Notes under the pieces: model-generated
Seen by the model: only the letters and a program-made list of their open reading frames with translations
Database searches by the model: none
What the model was told of the DNA's origin: nothing
Source of the DNA: Isoetes taiwanensis
Taxonomy: Eukaryota > Streptophyta > Lycopodiopsida > Isoetales > Isoetaceae
Assembly (NCBI GenBank): GCA_021234155.1
Contig: JAJEKV010000071.1
Coordinates: forward strand, 4,462,483-4,526,482
Reading direction: 5' to 3'
Length of the DNA: 64,000 bases
Program-made: the position numbers and the translations under genes
Shown: positions 44,536 through 53,989 of the stretch, in pieces
Layout: the number at the start of each line of letters is the position of its first letter
Position numbering within the stretch: the stretch's first letter is position 1

Positions 44536-45062
44536 TTAACCAGCTCAATCCCCACTCTAGCTGCCGAACTTGACTTTAATTCCTGCTTAAACCAGTTATT
44601 CCACCAGTGACTTGCGTAGTGTGCCACATACTCTGCTAATGTGCAGATCGCAAAACATTGCTTCTCATTGATCATCTGCTTCTCCATCTTGCCCAAGAAG
44701 AGCGATGGAAAAGCCAGGATATCAGAAAACCAATCTTCCTCTATAGCTGCTGCAGTAGAGTCATGGCTGCTGGATTAGTTAGAGTTCAGAGAAGACTTTA
44801 GGCCAGCTACATTTGTCCCACCATTGGCCTTAGAGTGGGTCCTTCTTATGGCCAGTTTATTGTTTTATCTAGCAAGACAGCTCATTGTTCACATGCAACC
44901 AAGAAAGGGATGTAAAATTTTGCAATAAAAAACTGAGTCCACGCTAAGTTCTGGATCTGGTGTCTACTCAGCTGCAAGTTCGGGCTAATAAAAAATAAGT
45001 AAGGGATTACATAACGCGTTAGCCCCGAAAACATAACACGTTTAAAAATAAGTAATAACTAG
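44536..45062 (-). pseudogene. Broken copy of the kinase gene 5' end and promoter
   Basis: About 500 bp that match 50783-51290 at most positions: the first 75 codons of the kinase plus about 280 bp upstream. The match stops abruptly at both sides. At the start codon the copy has ATGACTC where the gene has ATGGACTC; this one-base loss puts a stop a few codons later. There is a second change beside it (GGATTAG for GCATTA). So this duplicate of the promoter and start cannot express the kinase N-terminus. Confidence 0.93.
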
Positions 45063-46030
45063 TAACGGTGTCCAGCGTTGCTAGGCATAATTTGAGAACC
45101 TATAAATGCTGGGAACTTGTGCATTTGAGTAGAGTAACTTCTAGGCCCTTGGATCATTTTGGAAACTGTGGAGTAACTTCTGGCCCGCATATGTCCTAAG
45201 AGATGTTTGACACTATGACACGATGTTAAAATTACTAACAAACAAATGTATGGTTTTCAAATAAAGATCGCTAGTACATTAAGACTTATAGATTCATCCA
45301 AAGCAATTTCAATCATGTCTCTCCATGTATGTACCAAAGTGAAATATAAGTTTATTCTTATATTATATCAAACCATATATAATCATACATCAAATTTTGA
45401 ATTTTTAGTTTTTCTATAGCTATTTTTTCTGGGTCCTGCCTCACTCGAGGCCGACACGTATGAATATTTTAGGTGTCATTTTCTTCGGCTGCAAGCAAGC
45501 CCTGCTATGGCCCTTCTTTCCTGCTATGGCGCTTCTTTCCGTTTCTTCTATGGCGTCGCCTCTTGCCTATATAGTCCGATGCTTCTTCATGGGCTTTTTC
45601 GGCTCTTATGGCACATCCTCAAAGGCTCCAGCGTCTGCTTCTTTGGCACTTCCGTAGCAGGTAAAAGGCCCTAACCCAAAAAACGTTTGTAGCAAGATTG
45701 CCGCAGATAATTTTTCTGGGCTCTGTGGCTAATCAAGTGCTTAGATATCGCAGAAGTAGGGTGCTTCAATCTGCATTTACGGTTCTTTTCTTCAAATTTC
45801 GTTGTCTCTAGAGACCCACGTACCCTGTTTCGAGCATGCATTGTTTGCTCTAAATGTCTGCACTCAATTAACAGTTTCACCCGAAGAAGGTCGGTTCCAT
45901 GCAGAGATTTCATTGAGTTATGTTTCTTCAATATTTGAGCTATGAATTGATGGTTGTGTTCTTTGACTAGATATTCAAATAATTTTCAAGACAGGGTGCA
46001 TCATACGCTTGTGAATACTGAGGAAGATGT
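45063..46030. other. Intergenic, nothing recognised
   Basis: Some coding-like composition at 45460-45660 (65-codon frame, no domain). Nothing else interpretable. Confidence 0.4.
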
Positions 46031-46039
46031 CTACTGAAA

Positions 46040-47005
46040 CTCACATATTGGAGCCTATTTACGGAGGAGTTGAGAACGAGGCAAAATTCTTTTAAGCGGT
46101 TAGATGACCAATTGATAAAAATTAACAAATTTTACAGGAGCAAAGAGGTTGAGTTCCTCCAAGCGGGTGATCCGTTAATGAGGCAGTGAAAATGCTTATT
46201 GAAGCAAGAAGCTTGGCGAGAGGTATATATCCCATTGCCATCGTACTTTCGATCCACAAGTTTACTATGGTTGGTTGGACGGTGAGATCGGCAATAATCA
46301 AATTGGGTTCAAGTTTTTTCTTATGAATTTTGTTTTTGTTTGACTCTTCTAGGCTTATCATATCGTTTTGCATTATGACCTGCGCCTTTCGTTACTTTGT
46401 TCTTTGGAAGGCACCATGGTGCAACTATCTTGTTTCAAAACTTTGCTGCAGATCACCACCTTACGCAATAATGGAGAGGAGAATTTAAAAAAACAACCTT
46501 TGCACAACATGCAAGAATTCTGCGTGATTCTAATAACAACATTGCATGCAAAGTGGTCCCGAAGAGATAAAAGCCAAGGCAATGCCGGGGTTGATCATGA
46601 TTAACATAGATATCCTTCCACGACTTTCAATGAACCTTTCAAGTAGGACATTATATGGCATTGATGGCCAACTATAAAAAAGGAAGGTGCGATATCTTTG
46701 AAAAAAATGCTTCGATCAAGCATTTATTGAATTTTACCGTGGACTTGGGTTGCTTAGGACATACTGGTTTGTTTCTTACTTATTAGATAGACTTGTTGAA
46801 TCTTATTTGTATTATATTCTAGTATGGCTTAAGTAACGGGGGAATATGGTCGAATATCCAAGAGAATTGGAGGCGATTGCCGATAAGCACATGAAACATT
46901 ATGTGTAGTTAACTTAAGGGGCTTGCACAGACAACATACATTGACTCCTCAAAGGAAGAACATAAGCCAGTTCTCTTTTGTTTATCCTACTTGATGTTCC
47001 CAACT
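46040..47005 (+). pseudogene. PHO1-like (SPX-EXS) phosphate exporter pseudogene
   Basis: Short coding blocks keep the order of a plant PHO1 protein. ENEAKFF then, one base shifted, RLDDQLIKINKFYRSKEVEF LQAGDP and KMLIEARSLA (46069-46215) is the first SPX helix pair. QAFIEFYRGLGLLRTY (around 46718-46765) is the conserved SPX block before the membrane domain. PQRKEHKPVLFCLSYLMFPTGF (about 46945-47005, written here in parts: PQRKEHKPVLFC, LSYLMFPTGF) fits the stretch entering the first membrane segment. PHO1 proteins export phosphate to the xylem apoplast and sense inositol pyrophosphates through SPX. Introns are kept; stops and shifts interrupt every block. No EXS domain is found downstream. 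Confidence 0.8.
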
Positions 47006-47764
47006 GGCTTTGTTTTATCTTAGACCACTTCATTTGTTGTCATCTATATCTAAAAAAAAATAAAATGGCAAATTTTTTGCATGGTATTTTCCCTATGAAG
47101 GTAATTTTGCTATAGAATATCAAAGGAGTTTATCTTTGTAGCAGCATGGTAAAGGATGGGCAATTGTTCTTTACTATACACATAATGTCTCGTAATAATT
47201 AACTCGTTTCTTTTTTGCAAACATGCATATGCAACATAAGCACAAAAAATATCAGCAATATACATCCAACACGATACAAGCAAAACAGGAAAGGTTCTCA
47301 TACAAAAAATATCAGCAATATACATCCAACACGATACAAGCAAAACAGGAAAGGTTCTCATGAAAACAATCTCATGAAAAGAATAAAACTAAGAATTGAG
47401 AAAACAATGTGTACTTTTTCTAAACCATTAAGAATAAGGAAGATGCAAAACATGGGACTTACATGACAAAGATAGAAATGATATTGAAAAAGGTGATCCT
47501 GCCTCATTGAATGAGCCATTAAGAAACATCTGATCAACAGTGGTTGGAGGGTACCCTAATCTGATGATTTGAGATCGTGATTAAAGAAGACATTATAATA
47601 GCCTTTTAAAATCTTCTAAAACACACACGAAACTCTCGAGGTGAATCTCGCATTTTGAATCCCGTTGTTTGATCAGTCTGAGCATCATGGTTTGAGATCC
47701 AGTTTAAGATGTTTTCCACCCCAGTTCCAAGTTGACACAAATCCCCCCTAGTGCAATTTGAAAA
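47006..47764. other. Intergenic; contains a perfect 60-bp tandem duplication
   Basis: 47242-47301 and 47302-47361 are identical 60-bp copies (start ACAAAAAATATCAGC, end GGTTCTCAT). All frames crossing it repeat. No gene seen in the remainder. Confidence 0.85.
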
Positions 47765-47808
47765 GAGAAATGTTCGCGGCAGCCTTGGCCGCTGCGATAA
47801 ATTTCTTG
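47765..47808 (+). repeat. GC-rich hairpin element, copy 1
   Basis: GAGAAATGTTCGCGGCAGCC, TT, then GGCCGCTGCGATAAATTTCT TG. It is copy 2 with a G-to-A change in the left arm and a C-to-T change in the right, which create one mismatch and one G-T pair. Confidence 0.85.
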
Positions 47809-47970
47809 CTTCTTTGAAAATATACTGTGTAAATGGCATCAGTTAGTTGCAGTCATCAGGTTTGAAACTAACGAAGTCCTCATTTACCAGAGGAATACTC
47901 GCCTATTCTACACGAAATACTCATCTATCAACGGAATACTCGCCTATCTATGCGCAAGGGAGTAGGGAAA

Positions 47971-48014
47971 GAGAAATGTTCGCGGCGGCCTTGGCCGCCG
48001 CGATAAATTTCTTG
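47971..48014 (+). repeat. GC-rich hairpin element, copy 2
   Basis: Same 44-bp length as copy 1. The core GCGGCGGCC TT GGCCGCCGC is a perfect 9-bp stem; outer arms (AGAAAT..T.CG / CGATAAATTTCTT) extend the pairing. Lies 163 bp after copy 1 in the same orientation. Confidence 0.9.
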
Positions 48015-48338
48015 TATTACATAAATAGGTTACATTGACATGTGGATTGTAATCTCGGTGTTGTGCTTAGTCTCTCCATATACATGGTTCCAATAAATGA
48101 AGAAAATGAAAGGTAAGTTTATTCTTATATCATACAAGTAACAAATCTTCGACATTTAATTTTATCATGATACTCATATCATGTTCAAATAGGCATTGCT
48201 TTTCCCTAGAATAGTTGGACTTACAAAACAAGGCTACCATTATAATGGCATCTTTGTACACGTTTAATTGCCCAAGGAGATCTTATGTTGCTTATCCACT
48301 CCAACATATTTTTATATATTTGATATTCCTTAAAAATG

Positions 48339-48791
48339 TTACATTGACATGTGGACCTCGAGTGGTTTTTTACGCTGCTTGCCGAGCCAATCAAGCATAG
48401 CTCCGACAGCAACTAGAGTACCTACAGGTACAGCACCTCCAACAGCAGTTCCAACAGCAGTTCCAGTAAGCGCTATAGCAGTCAGCATTTCAAGAGCCGC
48501 TGTTAGTTGAACAACTTCAAGAGCCGCTGCTCCAGCATCTGGAGGGTGGAGCTTGCTGAGCTTTTGACGCTGCCAAGGCCACTGCCAAGGCCACTGCAAA
48601 GCGAATTTAGAATTTGCAGATTCCGCTTCCATAAAATCTTCATCGTTATTTTTAGGTTTGGTCTTGTTTATGCTACTTTTATTTTGGTTTGCATTTAAAG
48701 CAGATGGAGGAGATTCCGGTAAGATTCCATTTAATGGTGAATTACCCGTAAGATTCCTCCGGTGCACAGATCGAGCAGTCCAACCATCCAA
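48339..48791 (-). CDS. Putative small protein with glycine-zipper membrane segment
   Basis: A 150-codon frame from ATG 48791. The N-terminal part contains NLTGNSPLNGILPES, which looks like a leucine-rich repeat remnant, followed by a Lys/Asn-rich linker and two WPWQ repeats. The C-terminal third is a continuous hydrophobic helix with small residues: LTAIALTGTAVGTAVGGAVP and VGTLVAVGAML, with G at four-residue spacing (GTAVGTAVGG), then basic GKQRKKPLEV. Such glycine zippers pack membrane helices. No similar protein comes to mind. The frame may be the last exon of a larger gene, since a stop-free lead-in without Kozak context precedes it; it sits 600 bp beyond the kinase stop, same strand. Confidence 0.4.
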   Translation of the reverse strand: MDGWTARSVHRRNLTGNSPLNGILPESPPSALNANQNKSSINKTKPKNNDEDFMEAESANSKFALQWPWQWPWQRQKLSKLHPPDAGAAALEVVQLTAALEMLTAIALTGTAVGTAVGGAVPVGTLVAVGAMLDWLGKQRKKPLEVHMSM

Positions 48792-48839
48792 ATGGGAACT
48801 CCCGTGCAGGGATCAAAATTCAAAGTAAACAAGGTTATA

Positions 48840-49210
48840 TACTGCAAACCTACTTACATAATTTGGTTTTCCAATGTAAACCATCTTCAAAAATCTGGTC
48901 TTCAACCTCTTCTATGACGAGTACTAGACCTTGTCTCAAATACATCATCCCAGTTGATATCCTTCTGGAATACAGGAGCTTTATTCCAATAAGAAAGCAA
49001 TGTGCTCTTAGCCATACAACGGAATAAGAATGAATGAATCTGGAAGAAATAATCCTGCTGCAAGAATAGGTGCCTGCCAATGCCAAAGAGCAAATCGTTA
49101 TGCTCCATATAACCCATTTTACTCCGTTGTTCCATCTTCCAGGTCGCCGCTGGCGAAAATTGATGCACAAATTCGTATCTGCAGACTGCTATGATGAGCA
49201 AACCTGATGC
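48840..49210 (-). pseudogene. Unknown exon-like segment downstream of the kinase
   Basis: Two overlapping frames look coding: YEFVHQFSPAATWKMEQRSK then NDLLFGIGRHLFLQ (49200-48902) and EEVEDQIFEDGLHWKTKL at the end (48915-48850). The latter resembles the kinase C-terminus, ENQIIGQGLHLKTDS, at 49440-49396; the DNA GGTTTACATTGGAAAACC versus GGTTTACATCTGAAAACC is very close. So the end of this segment is probably a duplicate of the kinase tail. Family of the rest unknown. Confidence 0.4.
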
Positions 49211-49395
49211 AGATTAGCAAATTATGGATGCTGGCCTGATGAGCGCCAAAAAATTGGGGCAAAACAGGAATGGAGGCTTTTTTTTTGGGGAAAAAAGGTC
49301 TATCCATTATAATTATATAATTGCTATAAATAAAACTTATATTACTCCCTTCTTTAAAAATAGAATATTCAGGGAATATTCCTGAAAACCATTCC

Positions 49396-51012
49396 TCAAG
49401 AATCGGTTTTCAGATGTAAACCTTGTCCAATAATTTGGTTCTCAGATGCAAACCAATAGCTAAATGTTGGTAGTCTCTGCAACCCAATCAACCCAATTGG
49501 GTTGCAATTTTGCTCCCTGCTCCCGTGCAGTGATACGAACTCAGCATTCTCAACCCTGAGGCAATTTAGCCCAGCTATGCTAAAGCTTAACTCTGTTTTG
49601 TCATCCAATAATGCTGCTGCTTCTACATCTTCTGTTATGCATCCAGTCAGACACTTTTCTTTAACAAGCCACAGTTCATCACAGATTTCTTCAAATTTAG
49701 GACGTTTATTCGCCTCCTGATCCCAGCAACGTTGAATTAACCTCCCAAGACTGATTGGAATGTTTTCAGGCAACGGAGGCCTTTCGCCATTCTCTAGTTG
49801 TGTGGCTGTTAGATCTGTATTTTTGCCTGTAAGAATTTCCCAACAGACCATACCAAAGCTATGGACGTCCACTTTTCTTGTGTACTTACAAGTAAGACCC
49901 TCTTGCATCATCTCCGGGGCCATATATAACCTTGTACCTCGGTAAGAAGTATTGGTGAGGTCTGTCTCAAAATGTTCTTTAGATACACCGAAATCAGCAA
50001 TGACAACAAGACCTTGACCCTCCCTGACCTGTATCAGGACGTTGGCAGGTTTCAAATCTCGATAAATCACATCGTGACCATGCAGAAATCTCATGCCCTC
50101 TGCAATTTGAATCATAATATCAATTGACTCAGAAAATGGCAAAGAAGGCCCACCTTTTTCTTCGATAAGCTGTCTAAGATTTGTATCCATAAGCTCTAAG
50201 ACAATTCTGCCGTCCGAGCAACCTAATATTCCCACAACATGGGAAGGATAATCCGTTTCCATGAATTTCTTGAATATTTTTAGCTCGTCCTCACATGAAT
50301 CTTTGTGGCGGAATGTTTTCACTGCCACAGGTAAATCACACAAGTCTGCCCTCAGAACACATCCATAACTGCCTTGGCCCAATAATCCCTTTTCAGTTAG
50401 ATTGCTTTTATCAATATCTGAAAGCAATCTTTTGTCTAAGATTGAAATCAAGCAGGAAAGCAAGGTATTGTGGAGTAGCAAACGGTTATTATTTAATGAC
50501 TTGAAGCCCTCTAATATTGTGATCCTGTCCAGCTGACAAGCGTATTCAAGGCTTGTATGCAAAACTCGGCAATCAAACTCTACCTTATGCTTAAGCTGTT
50601 CAGCAATTTCTCGTTTCTTTAAATCGGAACAATTTCCAAACAGACGATTCATTATCTGAGCGTACCTTCTCACATCTTCAATAATCTCTCGGAATGGTCC
50701 AGCGCCGCGAAGAATGGTCCAAACAACAGTGGAATCTTTTGCAGCACAGATCTGAAGGAGTTGCAGACCCTTCTTCAAGCCTTTAACCAGCTCCATCCCC
50801 ACTCTACCTGCCGAACTTGACTTTAATTCCTGCTTAAACCAGTTATTCCACCAGTGGCTTGCGTAGTGTGCCACATACTCTGCTAATGTGCAGATTGCAA
50901 AACATTGCTTCTCATTGATCATCTGCTTCTCCATCTTCCCCAAGAAGAGCGATGGAAAAGCCAGGATATCAGAAAACCAATCTTCCTCCATAGCTGCTGC
51001 AGTAGAGTCCAT
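49396..51012 (-). CDS. Protein kinase with helical N-terminal domain
   Basis: Single uninterrupted frame of 538 codons, ATG at 51012. Residues 1-200 are helical with no named domain (WF.DILAFPSLFLGKMEKQM, hydrophobic Leu repeats up to 195). The kinase domain spans about 205-455: glycine loop LGQGSYGCV (211-219), VAVK with Lys232, YRDLKPANV (317-325; Tyr replaces the usual His, catalytic Asp319 kept), DFG (340-342), GTRLYMAPE (359-367), DVHSFGMVCWE (382-392), RP (437-438). All key residues for catalysis are present, so it should be a cytosolic Ser/Thr kinase of the tyrosine-kinase-like (TKL) type. The helical N-terminus plus kinase recalls MLKL-type plant proteins, but that link is only by architecture. 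A 75-residue tail follows. Parts of the gene are copied at 36083 and 44536. Confidence 0.92.
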   Translation of the reverse strand: MDSTAAAMEEDWFSDILAFPSLFLGKMEKQMINEKQCFAICTLAEYVAHYASHWWNNWFKQELKSSSAGRVGMELVKGLKKGLQLLQICAAKDSTVVWTILRGAGPFREIIEDVRRYAQIMNRLFGNCSDLKKREIAEQLKHKVEFDCRVLHTSLEYACQLDRITILEGFKSLNNNRLLLHNTLLSCLISILDKRLLSDIDKSNLTEKGLLGQGSYGCVLRADLCDLPVAVKTFRHKDSCEDELKIFKKFMETDYPSHVVGILGCSDGRIVLELMDTNLRQLIEEKGGPSLPFSESIDIMIQIAEGMRFLHGHDVIYRDLKPANVLIQVREGQGLVVIADFGVSKEHFETDLTNTSYRGTRLYMAPEMMQEGLTCKYTRKVDVHSFGMVCWEILTGKNTDLTATQLENGERPPLPENIPISLGRLIQRCWDQEANKRPKFEEICDELWLVKEKCLTGCITEDVEAAALLDDKTELSFSIAGLNCLRVENAEFVSLHGSREQNCNPIGLIGLQRLPTFSYWFASENQIIGQGLHLKTDS

Positions 51013-51297
51013 GGCTGCTGCATTATTAGAGTTCAGAGAAGACTTTAGGCCAGCTACATTTGTCCCACCATTGGCCTTAGAGTGGGTCCTTCTTATGGCC
51101 AGTTTATTGTTTTATCTAGCAACACAGCTCATTGTTCACATGCAACCAAGAAAGGGATGTAAAAGTTTGCAATAAAAAACTGAGTCCACGCTAAGTTCTG
51201 GATCCGATGTCTACTCAGCTGCAAGTTCGGGCTAATAAAAAATAAGTAAGGGATAGTTGTTACAAACACGTTTAAAAATAACTAATAATAACCTGTA
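51013..51297 (-). promoter_or_regulatory. Upstream region of the kinase gene
   Basis: About 280 bp shared with the duplicate at 44.8-45.06 kb. TTTTTTATT(A) and TTTTATTG stretches could serve as TATA-like elements; no clear TATAWAW box at the usual distance. Bounded upstream by the GC-rich hairpin. Confidence 0.3.
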
Positions 51298-51343
51298 CAA
51301 GAAACTTATCGCGGCGGCCTATCGGCCGCCGCGAACGTTTCTC
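51298..51343 (-). repeat. GC-rich hairpin element, copy 3 (inverted)
   Basis: Reverse complement of the family: GAGAAACGTTCGCGGCGGCC, loop GATA, GGCCGCCGCGATAAGTTTCT TG. Perfect 9-bp GC stem GCGGCGGCC / GGCCGCCGC with a four-base loop where copies 1 and 2 have two. Lies just upstream of the kinase promoter. Confidence 0.88.
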
Positions 51344-52287
51344 TTCCCCAACTCGTCTATACACGCTAGAACATGCACAATTTGAATCTACATTTCTTTG
51401 TCTTATGTTCAGTGCCCCGCATGATAGAAGGGTGATGACCATAACGACAGGGCGGATCAAGGTTTCAGGTTCTCAAAGCATTGGACAGGGTGCAAATACA
51501 GCTATACCACTTCAATACAATGGTGATTGCTGGAATGGGACTTTTTCACATATGCATATGACCTTTCTGCATCTCATCTGTAACCAAATCATTGAGTCGA
51601 TTATATAACTACGATCCGGCCACAGGGAAGCCCGGATCTCTGCCCTCAAATCTCTCTGCCGTTGTTTCGGGCCACGAACACGCGGGATTTGAACCCGCGC
51701 TACTGCCATGTGTTCATGTTGACATAATCAACAAACAAAAATGAGTTCAGGGAACTATACTTACTGCTCTCCATGATGAGAAACATGGGCCATATCATAT
51801 ATATACTGATGCAAATTCTCCATAAATGGAATAACTATCCTTCAATCAGTTGCAAAGCATACCTCTTAAAGTTTGGCTTTATAACTTTTACAAATTTAAA
51901 GCTGAAACATAGCCGTGGACCTGTGTCGCCTTGTTTCCATGCCAGGAATGGCATGTAAAGAGCCATTCTTGTATACGGAAAGACAGACGTATTTATAAAC
52001 AAATTACACCAAACTTAAAAACACGTTTATGATTTTTGAAGTGAATTAAAGGGCCCCAACTTGGAGTCAAACCAATATTTTTTGCAAGGGCAACTTTATT
52101 TTGGGTTTACGATATTCTGCTCATTTTCAACGACCGTGTCTAGTGAGACAAAAACACCCCGGAATAATCAAACGAAAAATGGGACGCTCGTTACATTGAG
52201 AATCTGCCACCAAACACGTTTCACTTGAAATGTTGCACGCTAGCAAGTTCAATGTTGCAAGCACAAAAACCATCTGCTGTTTGTGCT
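51344..52287. other. Intergenic; tRNA T-arm-like sequence
   Basis: At 51682-51698 the minus strand reads GCGGG TTCAAAT CCCGC, a perfect tRNA T-arm; an acceptor-like GTGGCCCGAA follows, but no D or anticodon arm fits upstream, so only a 3' remnant is possible. The rest is featureless. Confidence 0.35.
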
Positions 52288-53071
52288 TCAAGACCCAACC
52301 TCCCCTGTTCTGACAGCATGTCGACTAGCTTCCTCTATAATCTCTTGGTGAATTTTCTCTCTAATCTTGTCAAAATCGATAAATTTGTTAGTGTTTCTAT
52401 AAGACATGTTCTTGCCTAAATAATAGTTTATTACCCGATCCATATACTTAGGTATTGTTGCTTTGTTTCCACAGATTTAAGTGTTGATAAGTAATGTTGA
52501 CGGTACCATAGCACAGTGTCAATATGAGTTTTATACGTGACCGCAAGTTCCAATGCCCTGAAAAAAGGCTTGAAATTCATCAGTCTCACAAGAACAAAAG
52601 ACATTTAACCTTAACAGACTAACCTGTCCCAATTAAATAATTTGAGGTTCACGTGTATGGCACGATAAGTTAACCCAGCTTGTAATAGAAGGGACTCTGC
52701 CTCATCTGGTTGTCTTTTAAACAATGCAAACTCTGCCGAGCTAACTTCCTCCAATGCTATATCCTTCAGATGGTTCATGAATTGTACTTTATCAACTTTG
52801 TGCCACGAAGAAGGAGATGAGCTCAGTTTTCAATCAGGTGGATCGGAAGGTTCTTTTCGTTTTTACTTTGAGTTGCTTGCATAGAGCCCCCCAGAAGTTC
52901 CAAAACCTTTTGTAATAATTGGACATCCCAATGAAGAAAGCATGCTCTTAAACCAGGGATAAAACCAAACGAACAAATTACCCTATCGAGTGCTGCATAA
53001 GATTCCTCAGCTATGCCAAACTCCCGTGCCTCCACAGCCAGTGGTGCTAAACATGCCCAGAGAAGCTCATC
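52288..53071 (-). pseudogene. IFT80-like C-terminal exons
   Basis: Three to four exons with intron-like gaps. 53071-52982: DELLWACLAPLAVEAREFGI AEESYAALD. 52796-52624: VDKVQFMNHLKDIA, EFALFKRQPDEAESLLLQAG and TYRAIHVNLKLFNWDR. 52557-52430: [36 protein letters not shown]. About 52390-52288: FIDFDKIREKIHQEIIEEAS R then stop. This is the helical-repeat tail of IFT80, an IFT-B component that carries cargo into growing cilia; the ELWACLAAMAV, AEVAYAAI, ALELAV.YKTH.DTVL blocks are its hallmark. The first splice junction does not keep frame and a stop (52432) falls before the last block, so this copy may be damaged. WD-repeat exons were not found upstream. Either a partial duplicate or a decayed gene. 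Confidence 0.78.
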
Positions 53072-53099
53072 CTGCATTAGTTGTTGCTCCTTATTCGCT

Positions 53100-53345
53100 T
53101 GTCTTACATGGTCTTACCAGTTTTGAATGGAGTTTTTTTGCATCCGAAGATGCTAAAGCCTCGGCCTCCTATTTCAGTGCATTTTCTCTATCCACTGTCA
53201 TAGCCACTGCCCACCGCCATAGCATAACACGACGGCTTGCATCACTGGACAGAGTCGATTCTTCCCAAGAAAAACGTGGCACAACAATAACTTCTGCTCA
53301 AGCAATCAATCCAAGCTACAAAGGTATCTATTGCAGGGCTTAACC
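53100..53345 (-). other. Upstream of the IFT80-like exons, ambiguous
   Basis: A coding-like peptide, DASRRVMLWRWAVAMTVDRE then EAEALASSDAKKLHSKL, lies in frame on the minus strand between 53265 and 53115, with one stop. I cannot match it to IFT80 or another family. Confidence 0.25.
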
Positions 53346-53479
53346 GTGCAAATGAATATGTCCCAGAAACCAAAACTTCAAATCAGATGTTCCAGAAACC
53401 AAAAGCTTGAAATGAGATACAGGAAAAGAATACCTTCTGTTAAAGAAGCACCGAACAGTTTTGGGATCTAGAGCCGCAG

Positions 53480-53770
53480 CATCATTGCTTGGAGAAGGGC
53501 GACGATTTCCCCTTCTTGCTTGGAGCCGCAGCATCATCTCCCCCTTCTCCTCCATCCCCCGATTCATCCCCAAACCCATCTCCCGAAAGCTCTGCCGCTG
53601 CAGCACCATCCATCCCCGCCGCTGCAGCATCCCTCGCTTCTTTCCGTGCATCCATCTCCTTCCTCCTGTACATCTAAATCCCTCCTGCAATTTTTCTCCA
53701 TGTCTGCCTTGTATTTCGCTCTCTCTTCCGCAGCATTTTTCTTGCAGATTTCTCATAATCTGACTGTACT
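53480..53770 (-). pseudogene. HMG-box-like C-terminal fragment (weak)
   Basis: Minus strand. KNAAEERAKYKADMEKN resembles the last helix of HMG-box proteins, and after a shift comes an Ala/Gly/Asp/Glu-rich acidic stretch, SGDGFGDESGDGGEGGDDAA, then PSKKGKSSPFSKQ and a stop at about 53482. The helix plus acidic/Lys tail fits HMGB or SSRP1-type proteins, but the first two helices are not visible. Could be low-complexity chance. Confidence 0.25.
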
Positions 53771-53989
53771 TATTTACGCCTTCCAGAGTAGTAGATCTAA
53801 GCAATGGAAATGGGGCAGTCGAAAACCTGTACAGAGACACAACCAGAGCAATACCACATATGCCGGAAGAGTCCCCTTGCCTTGCCGGAATGCCAGAATG
53901 CCTCATTCTGGCAGAAGCTTGAAGCTTGGAGAGACAGCTGAAGAAGCCCTTGAAGAAGCATAATCCTAACCCCGGATTGCTTGCATAGC

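Noticed and set aside
51682..51698. tRNA gene on the minus strand
   Set aside because: Only the T-arm fits; D-arm, anticodon arm and a paired acceptor stem are missing. The T-arm-like word at 19683-19699 fails in the same way.
53489..53963. Plus-strand Pro/Ser/His-rich frames
   Set aside because: They are the antisense of an acidic/Ala-rich minus-strand segment; no independent support.
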